DNA from: Amaurobius ferox
Taxonomy: Eukaryota; Arthropoda; Arachnida; Araneae; Amaurobiidae
Direction of reading: 5' to 3'
Length of the DNA: 64,000 nt
NCBI GenBank assembly: GCA_951213105.1
Contig: OX578137.1
Location: forward strand, 74,685,104-74,749,103
Under the pieces are notes generated by a model. The model made no database searches and was not told the origin of the DNA. It was given only the letters and a program-made list of their open reading frames with translations. Every line of letters starts with the position of its first letter. Position 1 is the first letter of the stretch. Positions 45,050 through 56,667 of the stretch are shown here, one piece after another. A program made the translations under genes and the position numbers.

Positions 45050-45330
45050 TTGGATTTCACGTTCGATTCCACTCAAGCTCAAACGGCTTCTCTTGTCAAA
45101 TGGTACCAGGAAAATTTTAAAAGACTGGTGCCTAGTCAAAACATCTCTTTGACATTGAAACAGCTGACGATATGTATATTTATTCTTGTGAATCCGAAAA
45201 AAAAGCAACAATCTACTGTTTGGGTGTTTCAAAATGAACTAAATCCTACAAAAATACTCGTGCACGAAATGCTTCAAAGAAAATGGTTGCTTCTTTTTCT
45301 TTTATGAGGGGGGGATCCGGCCTTATTGCA
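45050..45330 (+). pseudogene. mariner-type transposase fragment
   Basis: In broken frames the strand reads LFDIETADDMYIYSCES (the mariner 'IVTGDESW.Y' block with its catalytic Asp), then KKQQSTVWVFQNELNPTKI, then ARNASKKMVASF, the consecutive motifs of a mariner DDE domain. At least two frameshifts separate them. The rest of the transposase is missing. Confidence 0.75.
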
Positions 45331-46290
45331 ACCTGATGGTGACATTCTGGATGATGACATGCTCCCTGATGAAGGGGTGCCAAGGACCTATTGTCCCCTG
45401 AAACCCCCTTAATCTGAGTCTGCGCCTAGGTTCCATTTGCCAAGAGGACAACGCTTGACCACATACTGCACAACTTTCTCAACAATTTCTTCTAGGATTT
45501 AATACCATCCCCATACCCTCCATAGAATTTTTATGGGAGGGGACTAGAATTTATTTTTGCATATGGGTCTCGGTCTCTGTGAAAAGTGTTTGCTTACTTT
45601 TTGGAAAAAAATTATATAAATTTCTTTCAAACTCGAAAATTCAAAACTAAAACGCCGTTTATTGCATTGTACACTTTATTGTATAGTCCATAAGGCGTCC
45701 GTGACCAAAGTTAGCCTTCGACAAATTTTTTCTCGTCCCCCTTCCCTCAAAAAAATCTACCCACACCTTAAAAAAAACCCTGACTGGGCCATTTGACAGT
45801 ATTTCCACAATTGTTTTACGGAAAGAAAATTTGAATGATTTTCATATTTATATTGAATAAAATAGGATAAAAGCTTCTACAATTCTAAAATGGATGAAGG
45901 AAGTTTTTTAAGTGAAATGAAGGACATGTCCTTCGTTTGGATATCATAGGGTAATTCTATTTCGGTGGGAATGTTCGAAGGCTTATAATACAGGTTTGAA
46001 TTTTTGGAATGTACACTATTATGTACCTCTCTTCTCTTATCCATATCCCTCCATCTCCTAACAGGGCCGACAGAAAGGGATAATCTAATATATTGAATAG
46101 GGGCCAGGGAGACTTCAAGGTCAATAACTTTCAAAATAGGGGGCAATAGGCTCCACGCATTTGCTGCTTTGCAGGAGCCCAAAAAGGGACGGAGGCAGGG
46201 AGGGCGATATAATGCATTGCATAGGGGGCGGGAGTCGTGGGGAGCCTAGACCGCCCACATAAACAATTTATAAAGAGTCAATAACTTGTA
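45331..46290. other. unassigned sequence
   Basis: G-rich and C-rich patches and chance ORFs; no gene recognised. Confidence 0.35.
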
Positions 46291-46297
46291 AAACACA

Positions 46298-47160
46298 TTG
46301 AGTGGCCAAAGAAGTCATGGTAGTGATTGAAACATGCAAATACTGAGAAGGGAAGAAAAGATGATGCAGTTCGAAATTTTGCGGGCAATACAACCGTAAT
46401 GGGATTTGTTCACAGCGAGCATGGCTGAAGACGTTATGAATATTTTAAAAAAAGGAGCCACATTCTTGGACTGTATCAAAGACAGAAAACCTACAAGGAG
46501 ATTGCTAAAATCAATGGCACCGGATTACCAACTGTCCAGCGTATTATTAAATCTTAAAAAAATCGCGGTGAACCATGAACTTCACAAAAAATGTGAGGTC
46601 GAAAAACAATCCTGAATAATCGTGACCGAAGGTCCTTGAAACCGAATCTCTAAAAATTTTCCCTAGACCTCACAATCATGTTCTTTAGTAGTAGTAAGAT
46701 CATTTCTACTGGCACGATAAGACGAGAACTCAAAGAAATGAAAGAACTAAAAGAACTGCTGTGTAGCTGAACAGAAATAAAAACACTTGTTACAGAGAGT
46801 AATCAAAAACAAGACTCCAATGTACCATGGAACGTAAAGATTGGACTGCTGAGCTATGAGGGGGAGGGAATCATGTGGTCTGATGTCTTCAAATTTACTC
46901 TCTTCCAATATGATGTGCACATCAGGGTACCTCATAAAGCATTGAACATATGTCATTCTTTGTACTAGACTAGACCCAGTGGGGCAACACAAATACTTAG
47001 ACCCGCAGGGTCTGTACTGCGTGGAAAGGTCGAAAACCCAGACCACTCGACTCGCCCAGAGGCAGGTTGAGTGGCCGGGAACGGACCTGTGTGGAAATGT
47101 GTAATGATTTGGGGGACAAGCAAAATAAAATTTTGAACTGTTATAACTATGGCATATAAG
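46298..47160 (+). pseudogene. Tc1-like transposon, degenerate
   Basis: Left end near 46298 (TTGAGTGGCCAAAGAAGTCATGG) resembles a Tc1 terminal repeat. From 46425 broken frames give the N-terminal helix-turn-helix (KTYKEIAKINGTGLPTVQRI), a second HTH region near 46700 (TIRRELKEM), then the DDE start VPWNVKIGL...IMWSDVFKFTLF.YD near 46820-46920 with the first catalytic Asp. VMIWG follows at 47100. Many stops. A SINE 3' fragment interrupts it. Confidence 0.75.
47028..47088 (-). mobile_element. 5'-truncated SINE inside the Tc1 pseudogene
   Basis: Reverse strand: CCGTTCCCGGCCACTCAACC, then GGGCGAGTCGAGTGGTCTGG and GTTTTCGACC, the same 3' pattern as the other truncated SINEs. Flanking CTG(C/T)GTGGAAA repeats (11 bp, one mismatch) act as the target duplication. 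Removing the insert restores a continuous Tc1 reading through VMIWG. Confidence 0.65.
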
Positions 47161-49695
47161 GGAGAGGGATCTAAAATTAAGTAAAATCTTGTAGGGGGAT
47201 GAGTTTAATATTAGCTTATTTTGCTCATAAATGGACAAGAACATAATCAGACTTGTATTAAATTCTAATATCTGTTCCTTTGAATAATGCCTACCAAAAC
47301 CAACCAAAATTTCACACTTTTCAAAGAATAAAAATGTTTGAAGTTAAGTTTATTGCATAAAGTTATTTTCTAAATTACAAAATTACAATTTACAAAAATT
47401 TACTCATCATAGCCTAGTCGTACGCCTAGTCATAGGTTGTCGTCTTGCTGTCATTCTCTAGTATTTACGTAGGGAACTTGCCTGGTACATTTTCCCAACC
47501 ACTGAATAATGCAATCAAAATGGCGTTTGTGATTATTTGAGTGAGGCCAAGGGCCTTTGCTGCGTGGTCATGTAGTATTGAAGGTTTTAATTAACACTTA
47601 TTGATTGCTTGCAATCAGAGCTTTTATACGCACAAAGTTAACGAATAGCATGCTACACTTGTTTCACTTTCTATTCTGGTATGTATACATACAATTGTTT
47701 ATGTTTCCGAAGTTCAGATATTTTTATTTTGATTTCAACTGCAGTTGTTTAATCTTGTTTTATTGTCTCTCAGTGTCTTAGATCGTAAATGCGTCGCAAT
47801 TATGCACTTATTGTAATTAATTGACTTTATTTCATCAAACAAATCAACACTTTTAATCAACAACTTGAATACTGTTTACTTTTATTTACTGGTGTAACAG
47901 GAAGTTTTCGATATGCTTTGCCTAAAGTTACTTCATTTGGAAAAGGGAAATAAATATTTATTTTGTTTTATTTGTTTTTTAAATGCTCTTTTCTTCAAAA
48001 GATGGATCATGTATGTGCCTTCTAAATCAATATTGTCTTGTGAAAATATTTAGGCTTAATATACAACATACGTAATGTTGTTAGAAATTAATGTTTCTGG
48101 TAAATATATCTTAAATATGGCTTTTACGTCAAATTTTGTGCATGTAAAATGCTTTATAATGTGGGGAAATCACAAAATTCTATATTTATATAATTTCCTC
48201 CCTTTAGCCAGCTTGCATCAATCTGGTGATCTATTTTTTTTTTTTCTTGTAAATTGATGTAACGTTGATCGGTTAACTAATGCAAACGACATGAAAGTGG
48301 CTTTCTTGTTAATTTTACTTTACCTTACTTTCTTTGTAATCTAACATGCATAATTTAAATTATTCTAATATTTATACTATAGAGATAAACAAACGTGAAT
48401 AAATACATTAAACTTCCGCTTTATTTCTATTTCTCAAAATTTCTGAACCACCTATTTTATATGGAACACATAATTATTAAGATTAATTAACGTATGATAT
48501 CTGTACTCTGTAGCATAGTTAAGAGCTAATTTTTAAATAAACAATGGTAACTTCTTGTAAAGTTACCTGCTTTTCAAAAAGCAGTGTGGAAAGAGTATTA
48601 CATTTCATTTTTAAATGAATAAAAAAAAAGTGGAAAATTTTTCTACCCACATTACACCCAAAGAACTTGTGAAAACAATTATTTATTATATTTTTATAAA
48701 TTTTACAGAACTTAATGCTGAAAGGATAGGCTTCTAAAATGTTTCCTGTTTTATCAGAATGATTAAAATGCCACTTGTACTTTTTTAATTCTTGTCCATC
48801 CATGTTTTTTTTTTTTTTCTAAATAAAGCATTATGCTCTTTTCTCCTCAAAATTAAAAAATTGAATAATAAATAACTTCTTGTAAAGTTACCTGCTATTG
48901 CCCAATAGGGTATTAAATTCTGCAAAAGTTAATTCTGATACTGATTCTGATGGTAAAGGAGAAAAATTTACTTTTTAGCAGCGCTTAGCTTTGGGATATA
49001 AATATCTTAACTTTATACAGACAGAAACAGGTTTTTTACAGAGCAAGAAATAATGTCTGTTCATAAACTAAGAAAACATATTAAAATAAAAATCAAATAT
49101 CCTTAAACAACAATAATTAAATCTATGCTTGAAAATTTTAAAAACAAACAACAAAATTTATAATATTAGCTATAATTTTGCTTTAAATGTATTGTAGGGT
49201 GATTTTTAATTAATAACTTAGGATGTACCAATGTCTCATTTTTACACATTAGTTTATGCAGTAATGACTCATGACTCTGCTGTATTAAATGAAGCAGCCA
49301 AGTGGTTTTGCTGAAAAATATAGAATAATTTTCTTTGTCCATTATTGACATTTCTCCACTTCTATTTCTTTTTTATCCATTTCTAGAATTTTGATGTCCC
49401 ATTACTGAATTTAGTAATGATTAATTTTTGATATTGATTTTTTTAATTTTAAGGTAATAAAATGGAAAAGAAAACACTGTATAATCCAGTTTTTAACACT
49501 TTGTAAGACATTATTTTTTATAGATTAAAGATTAGGTCTCCTTGGTCAAAAATATACATAAAGGTTATTTTTTTAAATAACAGACAGAAAAACCAATTAA
49601 AAATGTATTTTTTAAGTATTTATAAATTTATTTGTATATCTGTTTACATTTTATATTGTGATGAAATATTGAAATAATCCTTTCTCTACTAAATT
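47161..49695. other. AT-rich, no gene seen
   Basis: Only short chance ORFs. The phrase 'AACTTCTTGTAAAGTTACCTGCT' occurs at about 48548 and again at about 48872, a small direct repeat. Confidence 0.4.
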
Positions 49696-49710
49696 GAAAA
49701 TAACAAGATT

Positions 49711-49781
49711 GGAAGGCCCAGACCACACGACCAACCCTAAGGCTTACGGTAACTTACTATGTGGCCGGTAAACAAGAAACG
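49711..49781 (-). mobile_element. 5'-truncated SINE with 15-bp TSD
   Basis: 71 bp on the reverse strand ending GTTGGTCGTGTGGTCTGGGC then CTTCC, flanked by perfect 15-bp repeats GAAAATAACAAGATT (49696-49710 and 49782-49796). Contains the shared ACCGGCC phrase. Confidence 0.85.
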
Positions 49782-50003
49782 GAAAATAACAAGATTTAAT
49801 TCTTTGTAATCATTGTTTATGTTAAGATATTCTCAAGTATTAAATATGAATGTAATTTTATTTATATATGACACTTTTTATTTTATGTTGCTCTGTTCAT
49901 ACATAAATTCTGTTTATAGATAATTTGATTCCAGAAGTGCTTTTAGGATAATTATTCCAAAGCAAGATTACTTATATTGAAAAAGATTCAACAAATCGCA
50001 CAG

Positions 50004-50180
50004 GCTGGCGACAATTCAAGGAGAGATAAGGGTGGGTCCTAGCCACCAGGCTCGCCTGCCAGAATATAAACCCAATATTAGACCTCACGAAATGCCAGAA
50101 AAGTGTGAAGTACTCGAAGAATTACGATGGTCTCCTGGTGTTCCTGATTGTGACCTCATGATGTACCTCCGTGCAGCTAG
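50004..50180 (+). CDS. internal exon of an Atrophin/RERE homologue (ELM2 region)
   Basis: A 177-bp exon bounded by AG (50002-50003) and GT (50181-50182). It reads [20 protein letters not shown], then [13 protein letters not shown] and [15 protein letters not shown], with one base of a split codon at the start and two at the end. [11 protein letters not shown] and DCDL.MYLRAAR are hallmark stretches of the ELM2 domain of Atrophin/Grunge (RERE in vertebrates), a nuclear co-repressor whose ELM2 region recruits histone deacetylase. Family knowledge is recalled, not searched. The preceding exon (ending '...NPETR') and next exon (expected 'SMAAFAGMCDGG') are not visible in the window, so introns on both sides are long. 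A TGA lies in frame 5 codons upstream of the acceptor, supporting a true boundary. This is the only host-gene segment I can support here. Confidence 0.85.
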
Positions 50181-50182
50181 GT

Positions 50183-51251
50183 AATTAAGCACTATGTGTA
50201 TATATGTAATTCAATGCTTTTTACTGTAATTGCAGAATGTTTTAATGAGTGACATTCATTATGTCAAATCAACACTTTTTAATTAAGGTACCTGAACTTG
50301 ACTAGAACTGAAAATAGGCACATGCTATTGGTTGAATAAACAAAGTAAAAGAAAGGTGATTAAAAGAAACAATTAATGGGCCACCACTCCCCGTCCCCCC
50401 ATTCTGTTTTAATCAGAAAACTGCCCTGAAGTTTACTAACTGTGCATTTCTTCTCTCTCCAATTCCCCTCATATGTATATATATTATAATGTGTATATCT
50501 GTAATAATAAAGGAAGATATTTGTCCTGTGTCATCTGTAGCAGAAAATCTAAATATTGTACAGACATGAAATTTCGTGTACAGGTACTTTAGGACCCGAG
50601 ACAAAATGTCTCAGCAAAATTTTTTAAAACTTTAAATAAGATTTTTAATTATTTTATGGTTTAGCCCGATTTACAATGATTTTAAGCAGTATTCACACAA
50701 ATTGATTCCTTAGCAACCTAAAATATTATGACCATGTTTCCATCCATCAGAAAGACTAAAAAATTCTCTTTCAAATAAACTTGAATTGTTATCCATACAA
50801 TTAGACAAATTTTTGTGTATATATTTACTTTTTATTTGTTTTAAATCTACCCAATTTTTATAGTGATATAAAAAAATTAATGAGCAATCCAATGTTTATA
50901 ACTTAACACCAACTAATGTAAATATCACACACTGCTCCTGCACAAAAAATAATTTGCTCAACCCATTCGTTGATCAAGTATAAATTTTTTATCCATACAA
51001 ACTCATACAATGTTTGAAACATTAGAGATTTTCTCCATGAAGTCCGGAAGCTACCAGAAGCTTCCATACCTATTGCCCTTTAAGCCCTTTCACATGCAAA
51101 CCGTATTCCAGCCATGAAACATTGCCGGGTGAAAAGGGGATATTTTCAGGAATCCATTCTAAACCAGTTCACATGTGCAACCCCCCCATTACTCCCGCTT
51201 ATATGCCAAAATTAAATTTAATATATTTTTAAAACTGTAAATATATGCTTA

Positions 51252-51257
<6 letters not shown>
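50183..51257. other. presumed Atrophin intron sequence
   Basis: AT-rich with no recognisable exon or element. A run of C occurs at about 51181. Confidence 0.4.
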
Positions 51258-51293
<36 letters not shown>

Positions 51294-51308
51294 TAATATA
51301 TATATATG

Positions 51309-51379
<71 letters not shown>
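51258..51379. repeat. (TA)n microsatellite
   Basis: TA tract with two TATGAATAATAT interruptions near 51289 and 51307. Confidence 0.95.
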
Positions 51380-51381
<2 letters not shown>

Positions 51382-51654
51382 TTTTATTCCATGAAACTGT
51401 TTAAAGAATTCATTCTTAAAAGTCAAAAACAAAAGTTTTTCTCATTTAATATTCTTTTTTAAGCTAAACTTAAAAAGTGTAACACTATTTTAAGAAACTT
51501 TATTCAAGACAGATCGATATAAGATGCTGGCATAGAGGGAAAAAAAATGCATATTTATACCGAATACATTTTAACTATTATAAAATCAGTATAACTCATT
51601 CATTATTAAAAACACACAAGACCTTACTGCATGGCCCAGATCAAAATAGCCCCA

Positions 51655-51925
51655 AAATCTCATATTCCACTAATACTGCAGTTAAAAATAATGTTTTTAA
51701 TATAGCAGTACTTATGATTGACATGTTTTATTGATATATAAAATAGATGGTCCTCTAAGTAATCCAAAAATAAAATTAATAAAATAAAATCGCCTTCATA
51801 TGTAGTATCTAAAATATACAAAAATAATTTATACTTCTGATACTAGCAATCATGGAGTTTTCTTTCTTTTTGAGGGGGGGGGGGAGGGAGAGATTAGCAT
51901 TTTGTAAGCTAATTTACACAGTTTA
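51655..51925 (+). repeat. paralogous empty site of the 19.1-kb insertion
   Basis: Aligns to the left flank (about 20740-20897: AAAAATAATGTTTTTAATAT, TGGTCCTCTAAGTAATCCAA) and, without a break, to the right flank (40010-40131: TCTAAAATATA.AAAAATAATTT, AGCATTTTGTAAGCTAATTT). The junction is A51807|T51808. The copy lacks the upstream THAP coding part. Confidence 0.85.
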
Positions 51926-52736
51926 GTTATTTACAATAAATGACATCTATTCATTTAAATATAAACACATTATACTCCTTTTTAATAATATAAAATAAAT
52001 GAGTATTAAGCTAGTTATATATAAGAAGAATTTATATTATTTGAATCTAAGAAAATATTTTTATTATTTGTTAAAAACTACTTGGATAAATCCAGAAAAT
52101 TTGCCCAAGAAACAGAACGTTATACTATTTTGAAATTGCTGCATCAAAAGAAAATCAGCTGCCTTACGACTTTTAACTAACACTTAATTGTATACATTTT
52201 GTAATTAAAAAACAAAAATTTCTATAAAAATTATCCTGAAATTGAGGAACAAATATTTTTAATTCATGAGATAACAGTTAGCTCACATAAACAAAATGTA
52301 CATACCCGCATCAATCTTTTACAGTAGGATTCTCTGTTTATTAAATTTTGAGGTATAATAAGGATCAATCCGTTTCATTCGTAAATAAGTGTGTGTAATG
52401 AATGAAAAATAATCTATATAAAATGCTATAAATTCATCACTATTGTACAATCTTTAGATAGAATTGGTATACAAGGTCCACAAGGTATCTCAGTATCCGC
52501 CATGTTTTTCAAGGAAGTACAGCAGTCCATGTGGAATTATGGGTAAATCCCCAATCTACCCCCTTTGTTCCCTCAAATAAGAAGGAACAAACTTCTACCT
52601 CCTTTCTACCCTCTTTCAAACTGGTATTTAGCCCGCTTGGATATGGGAACGGTGACACTGACTGAATGCAGCTATGATACTGGCTTTAAAATGTGCATGA
52701 GAACGGGACTTTAGTGCCATCTATTCGCAAACGCGT
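51926..52736. other. unassigned sequence
   Basis: No gene recognised; a slightly GC-richer patch at 52480-52740. Confidence 0.35.
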
Positions 52737-54942
52737 TTAATAAGCCTGCTCTTGGTACTAGAATCAAAAATATTATCAGAGTTTGCAAGAATTTTCATTT
52801 AGAAAACATACTGTTGATTTTAATCAAAAGAGCTTAGTGGCTTATGTAGCTTATGTGGTGAATTGCAGAAGCTTATATAAGGTGTATCAAAAGAGCATAT
52901 TTTAAGCGTATTATGAGTGAAAAGCTTATTTATGGTGCATCAAAAGAGTTTATATATAACTTATTTATGGTGTATCAAAAAGTTTACTTAGAGCAGAGCA
53001 TATCAAAGGAGCTTATTTAGAGCATATATATATATATATATATGTATATTCAGTGCATATCAAAAAACTTATTTATCTAAGATGTGATTAGGTCCTTATT
53101 TAGGGCTTGCATGTGCTCATGTCTGTTTTGTAATTTAAGTGTGTGCTTGTGCAGCAGTCGAATAAGCCTATCGAAAAACTTGATTAATAAAATCATTTAA
53201 TCCCGGCAAAGTCAGATACAGTTTCTAGTATATAATAATGTACATATATCTATATATACAGGATGTCCAGTGCTATTGGTGCCCAATGGTTATTTCCTCA
53301 ACCGTTAGTCATAGAGATCATTTAATCCCGGCAAAGTCAGATACAGTTATTAATACTTCTAATTCAAAATTGTTTTAAATTTTAAAATCTATTATCTTAA
53401 ACAGTTTAAATTAATAAATACATTTCTGAAAGAAATATGAAATATAAATTTTTATACGGTTCCCTGGTCCTACCAATTTTATTTAGGAAAATCATCCTCA
53501 TACAATTCCATGCAAAATAAAAAAAAAATCTTCCTTTTATGACCAAAATTCACCGAGTTATGAAGCATTAAACTTTATGACGTAAGTCGCTTTTCCACTC
53601 ATAAAATTTCCCATTTTAGGCAACCAACCAATCAGGGACTGTATTGACCATTTCTCAGAACAAAAAGCGCTCCAACTTTAAACAACTATAAGTCAATCAA
53701 TTTTGGTCGTAAAAGGGTGATTTTTTTTTATTTTGCATAAAATTGTATGAGGGTGATTTTCCTAAATGTAATTGGTAAGACCTGGGGACTGTATAAAAAT
53801 TTATATTTCATATGTCTTTCAGAAATGCATTTATTGCTTTAATAAGCCTGCTCTTGGTACTAGAATCAAAAATATTATTAGAGTTTGCAAGACTTTTCAT
53901 TTAGGAAACATACTGTTGATTTTAATCAAAAGAGCTTAGTAGCTTATGTGGTAAGTTGCAGGAGCTTATATAAGGTGTATCAAAAGAGCATATTTTAAGC
54001 GTATTATGCCCACACGAAAGGTGAAAAGCTTATTTATGGTGCATCAAAAGAGTTTATATAAAACTTATTTATGGTGTATCAAAAAGCTTATTTAGAGCAT
54101 ATCAAAGGAACTTATTTAGAGCATATATATATGTATATTCAGTGCATATCAAAAAAACTTATTTATCTAAGATGTGATTAGGTCCTTATTTAGGGCTTGC
54201 ATACGTGCTCATGTCTGTTTTGTAATTTAAGTGTGTGCTTGTGCAGCAGTCGAATATGCCTATCGAAACACTTGATTAATAAAATCATTTAATCCCGGCA
54301 AAGTCAGATACAGTTTCTAGCATATAATAATGTACATATATATCTATATATACAGGGTGCCCAGTGCTATTGGTGCCCAATGGTTATTTCCTCAACCGTT
54401 AGTCATAGAGATATACTTCTAATTCGAAATTGTTTTAAATTTTAAAATGTATTATCTTAGAAACAGTTTAAATCAATAAATACATTTCTGAAAGAAATAC
54501 AAAATATAAATTTACATATGGTCCCCCGGTCTTACCAATTATATTTAAGAAAATCATCCTCATAAGCAAAATATAAAAAAAATCTTCCTTTTACGACCAA
54601 AATTCACCGAGTTATGAAGCATTAAACTTTATGACTTAAGTCACTTTTCCACTCATAAAAATGTCTCGTTTCAGGCAACCAACCAATCAGGGACCATATT
54701 GATCATTTCTCCAGGCAACTAACCAATCAGAGACCGTATTGACCATTTCTCAGCACAAAAAGTGCTCCAACTTTAAACAGCTATTAAGTCAATCAATTTT
54801 GGTCATAAAAGGGTGATTTTTTTTATTTTGCATAAAATTGTATGAGGTTGATTTTCCTAAATATAATTGGTAGGACCTGGGGACTGTATAAAAATTTATA
54901 TTTCGTATTTCTTTCAGAAATGCATTTATTGTTTTAAACTGT
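52737..54942. repeat. tandem duplication of about 1.1 kb
   Basis: Unit 1 starts at AATAAGCCTGCTCTTGGTAC (about 52739); unit 2 at the same phrase (about 53841). Each includes repeated 'GCTTATTTATGGTG.ATCAAAA' phrases, the phrase AATCCCGGCAAAGTCAGATA, and a foldback MITE. Differences are scattered, so it is moderately old. Confidence 0.8.
53259..53838 (+). mobile_element. foldback MITE, copy 1 (right TIR cut off)
   Basis: Starts CAGGATGTCCAGTGCTATTG after TA. Same body as copy 2 but ends at the tandem-duplication boundary after GAAATGCATTTATTG. About 30 bp (CATTTAATCCCGGCAAAGTC..) copied from the upstream flank is inserted in the left TIR at about 53312-53341. Confidence 0.75.
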
Positions 54943-55053
54943 TTCTAAGATAATAGATTTTAAAATTTAAAACATTTTTGCAATTGGAAGTGTATCTCTG
55001 TGACTAACGGTTGAGGAAATAGCTATTGGGCACCGATGGCACTGGACACCCTG
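54353..55053. mobile_element. foldback MITE, copy 2, complete (701 bp)
   Basis: Begins CAGGGTGCCCAGTGCTATTG and ends CACTGGACACCCTG, inverted repeats of at least 140 bp that continue inward (ACCAAAATTCACCGAG versus CAATTTTGGTC), so most of the element is a palindrome. TA on both sides suggests TA-target mobilisation by a mariner-type transposase. No ORF. Confidence 0.85.
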
Positions 55054-55293
55054 TATATATATATATCTGTATATAAATATATATAATTCTACGTATGAAG
55101 AAGTCTCATGTAGATCATATCTAGTTTTTTAAGTCACTTGCCGAAGTTTTGTTTCACTTTTTATTATGATCTTAGTTATTATTAGAAATTCGTACCTGAC
55201 AAAATAGTTTTTGAAATGGCTTATATTAGGAATTTTTATTTAAATTTCAAGATATAAATTTTATCATTACCTAGTGTCTGGTCTATTATTATT

Positions 55294-55790
55294 ATGAATT
55301 GGGATAATTGTAGATCGACGAACATTGACCAATTTGGCATTTTAAACGATTTGAAAGATTACCATACCAACTTTCAATCTAAATCTTATTTCTTCAATAG
55401 ATGTAACAATATTAGATGTAAAACTTGTCCTTTTGCTGACCCATTACAAATTAATAATAATTCCTCCTCTCTAAAATTCTGCAAGGTCTTTATGTGCATT
55501 TATAAACTCAATTGTACATATGTAACCTATATTAGCCAAACCAGCAACCCTTTACATCTTAGAATGAATGTTCACAGCAATCATATTAGAAAAATTGACC
55601 ATAAAGTCTACTAAAAATCAATTTGAATATAATCACTTTGTTACCCACGGATTTAATAATGTATCCCTTCAAATTTTAGGTATTAAAATTTTACTAACTG
55701 ATAGATTAGTATTTGGAAATTATTATATTAACAAATACAAAACTCTCTTTCCTTATGGCTTAAATCAAATAATAATAAAAATGTAGTTGA
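55294..55790 (+). pseudogene. Penelope-like element C-terminus: GIY-YIG endonuclease, frameshifted
   Basis: First frame (55294-55614): a C-x4-C-x2-C cluster (RCNNIRCKTCPF), then CIYKLNCTYVTYISQTSNPL and LRMNVHSNHI, the Penelope version of the GIY-YIG core with its Arg and His. Second frame (about 55590-55786): NHFVTHGFNNVSLQIL, then NKYKTLFPYGLNQ, the C-terminal part of that domain. One frameshift near 55600 joins them. The usual upstream RT is absent; the window-start fragment at 1-615 is of the same class but 55 kb away. Confidence 0.75.
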
Positions 55791-56010
55791 AAATAGTTTT
55801 GATAACAACTCCAATAAATCTTCAGTCTATAAACATCTTTTTCAGTATTCTTTTTCTCAGTAAGTCATCAACTCCTCGTAAAAAGCGATATAAGCATGGC
55901 AAAGATAAAAGTATTGGAATACATGCAATGCCGTGAGACTAATCTTATACGAGCGCCACTCAGACGATTTTGGAGTTTTACCAAGGTGAAGTTTTGACAC
56001 CTCCCCTTTT

Positions 56011-56667
56011 ACACAATAAATAAGAACTTCCTAAATACAGCATATAAATACACAAAAAAAAATGGTCTACTCATTTCAAAATTAAATAAGAGCTTTCTTC
56101 AGAACCGACAATTTATTTCAATTTCACAGAAAACTATTGATTACAAAGCAGACATTTTGAAATTACAATATAATTACCCTCAACCTTTCAATTTCCTACC
56201 AATTAGAACTTTGGTATATAATGTCAGAAAATTCAAATTAAATATTGTTTATACTAACTTTTTAAAATTAAAATTATCTGATGAGCATTTTAAACATTTA
56301 TTTTATGATTTGCATCTTTCTCGTACAAATGTCTTTCCATCTACACCATTCACCGAAACCACCTACTAAAATAGTATACTGTGTAATTTCTTTTAAACTT
56401 TTAATTCTTAATTCTCTTAACTTTAAATGATTTATTTGCAAAACATCAGCACTTGTTACCAGTAAGTGATATCAAAATACAAAAGTCTTTCAAATATAAT
56501 TTACCAATTGGTAGAATTATTTACAATTACAATGAAGTTTCCATGTCGTTAAACTCTGATCATCTTTCATCATGTGTATGCAGTGATAAGAATCTTATTT
56601 CTTTTGTCAACTGGATACATTATTACTGGGGATCTCAGTATAGTTCAGGATGATATTCTGAGGGATA
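56011..56667 (+). pseudogene. Penelope-like element N-terminal region, fragment
   Basis: Broken frames read FLQNRQFISISQKTIDYKAD, RTLVYNVRKFKLNIVYTNFL (56157-56369), LPIGRIIYNYNEVSMSLNSD, SSCVCSDKN, and GYIITGDLSIVQDDILRDIL (about 56610-56665). The 'SC.C...' plus 'GHI.TGDL.II....LR' series is the segment N-terminal to the RT in this retroelement class. It is cut at A56667 by the second Helitron. It follows a C-terminal fragment in the same orientation, as in head-to-tail Penelope arrays. Confidence 0.6.
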
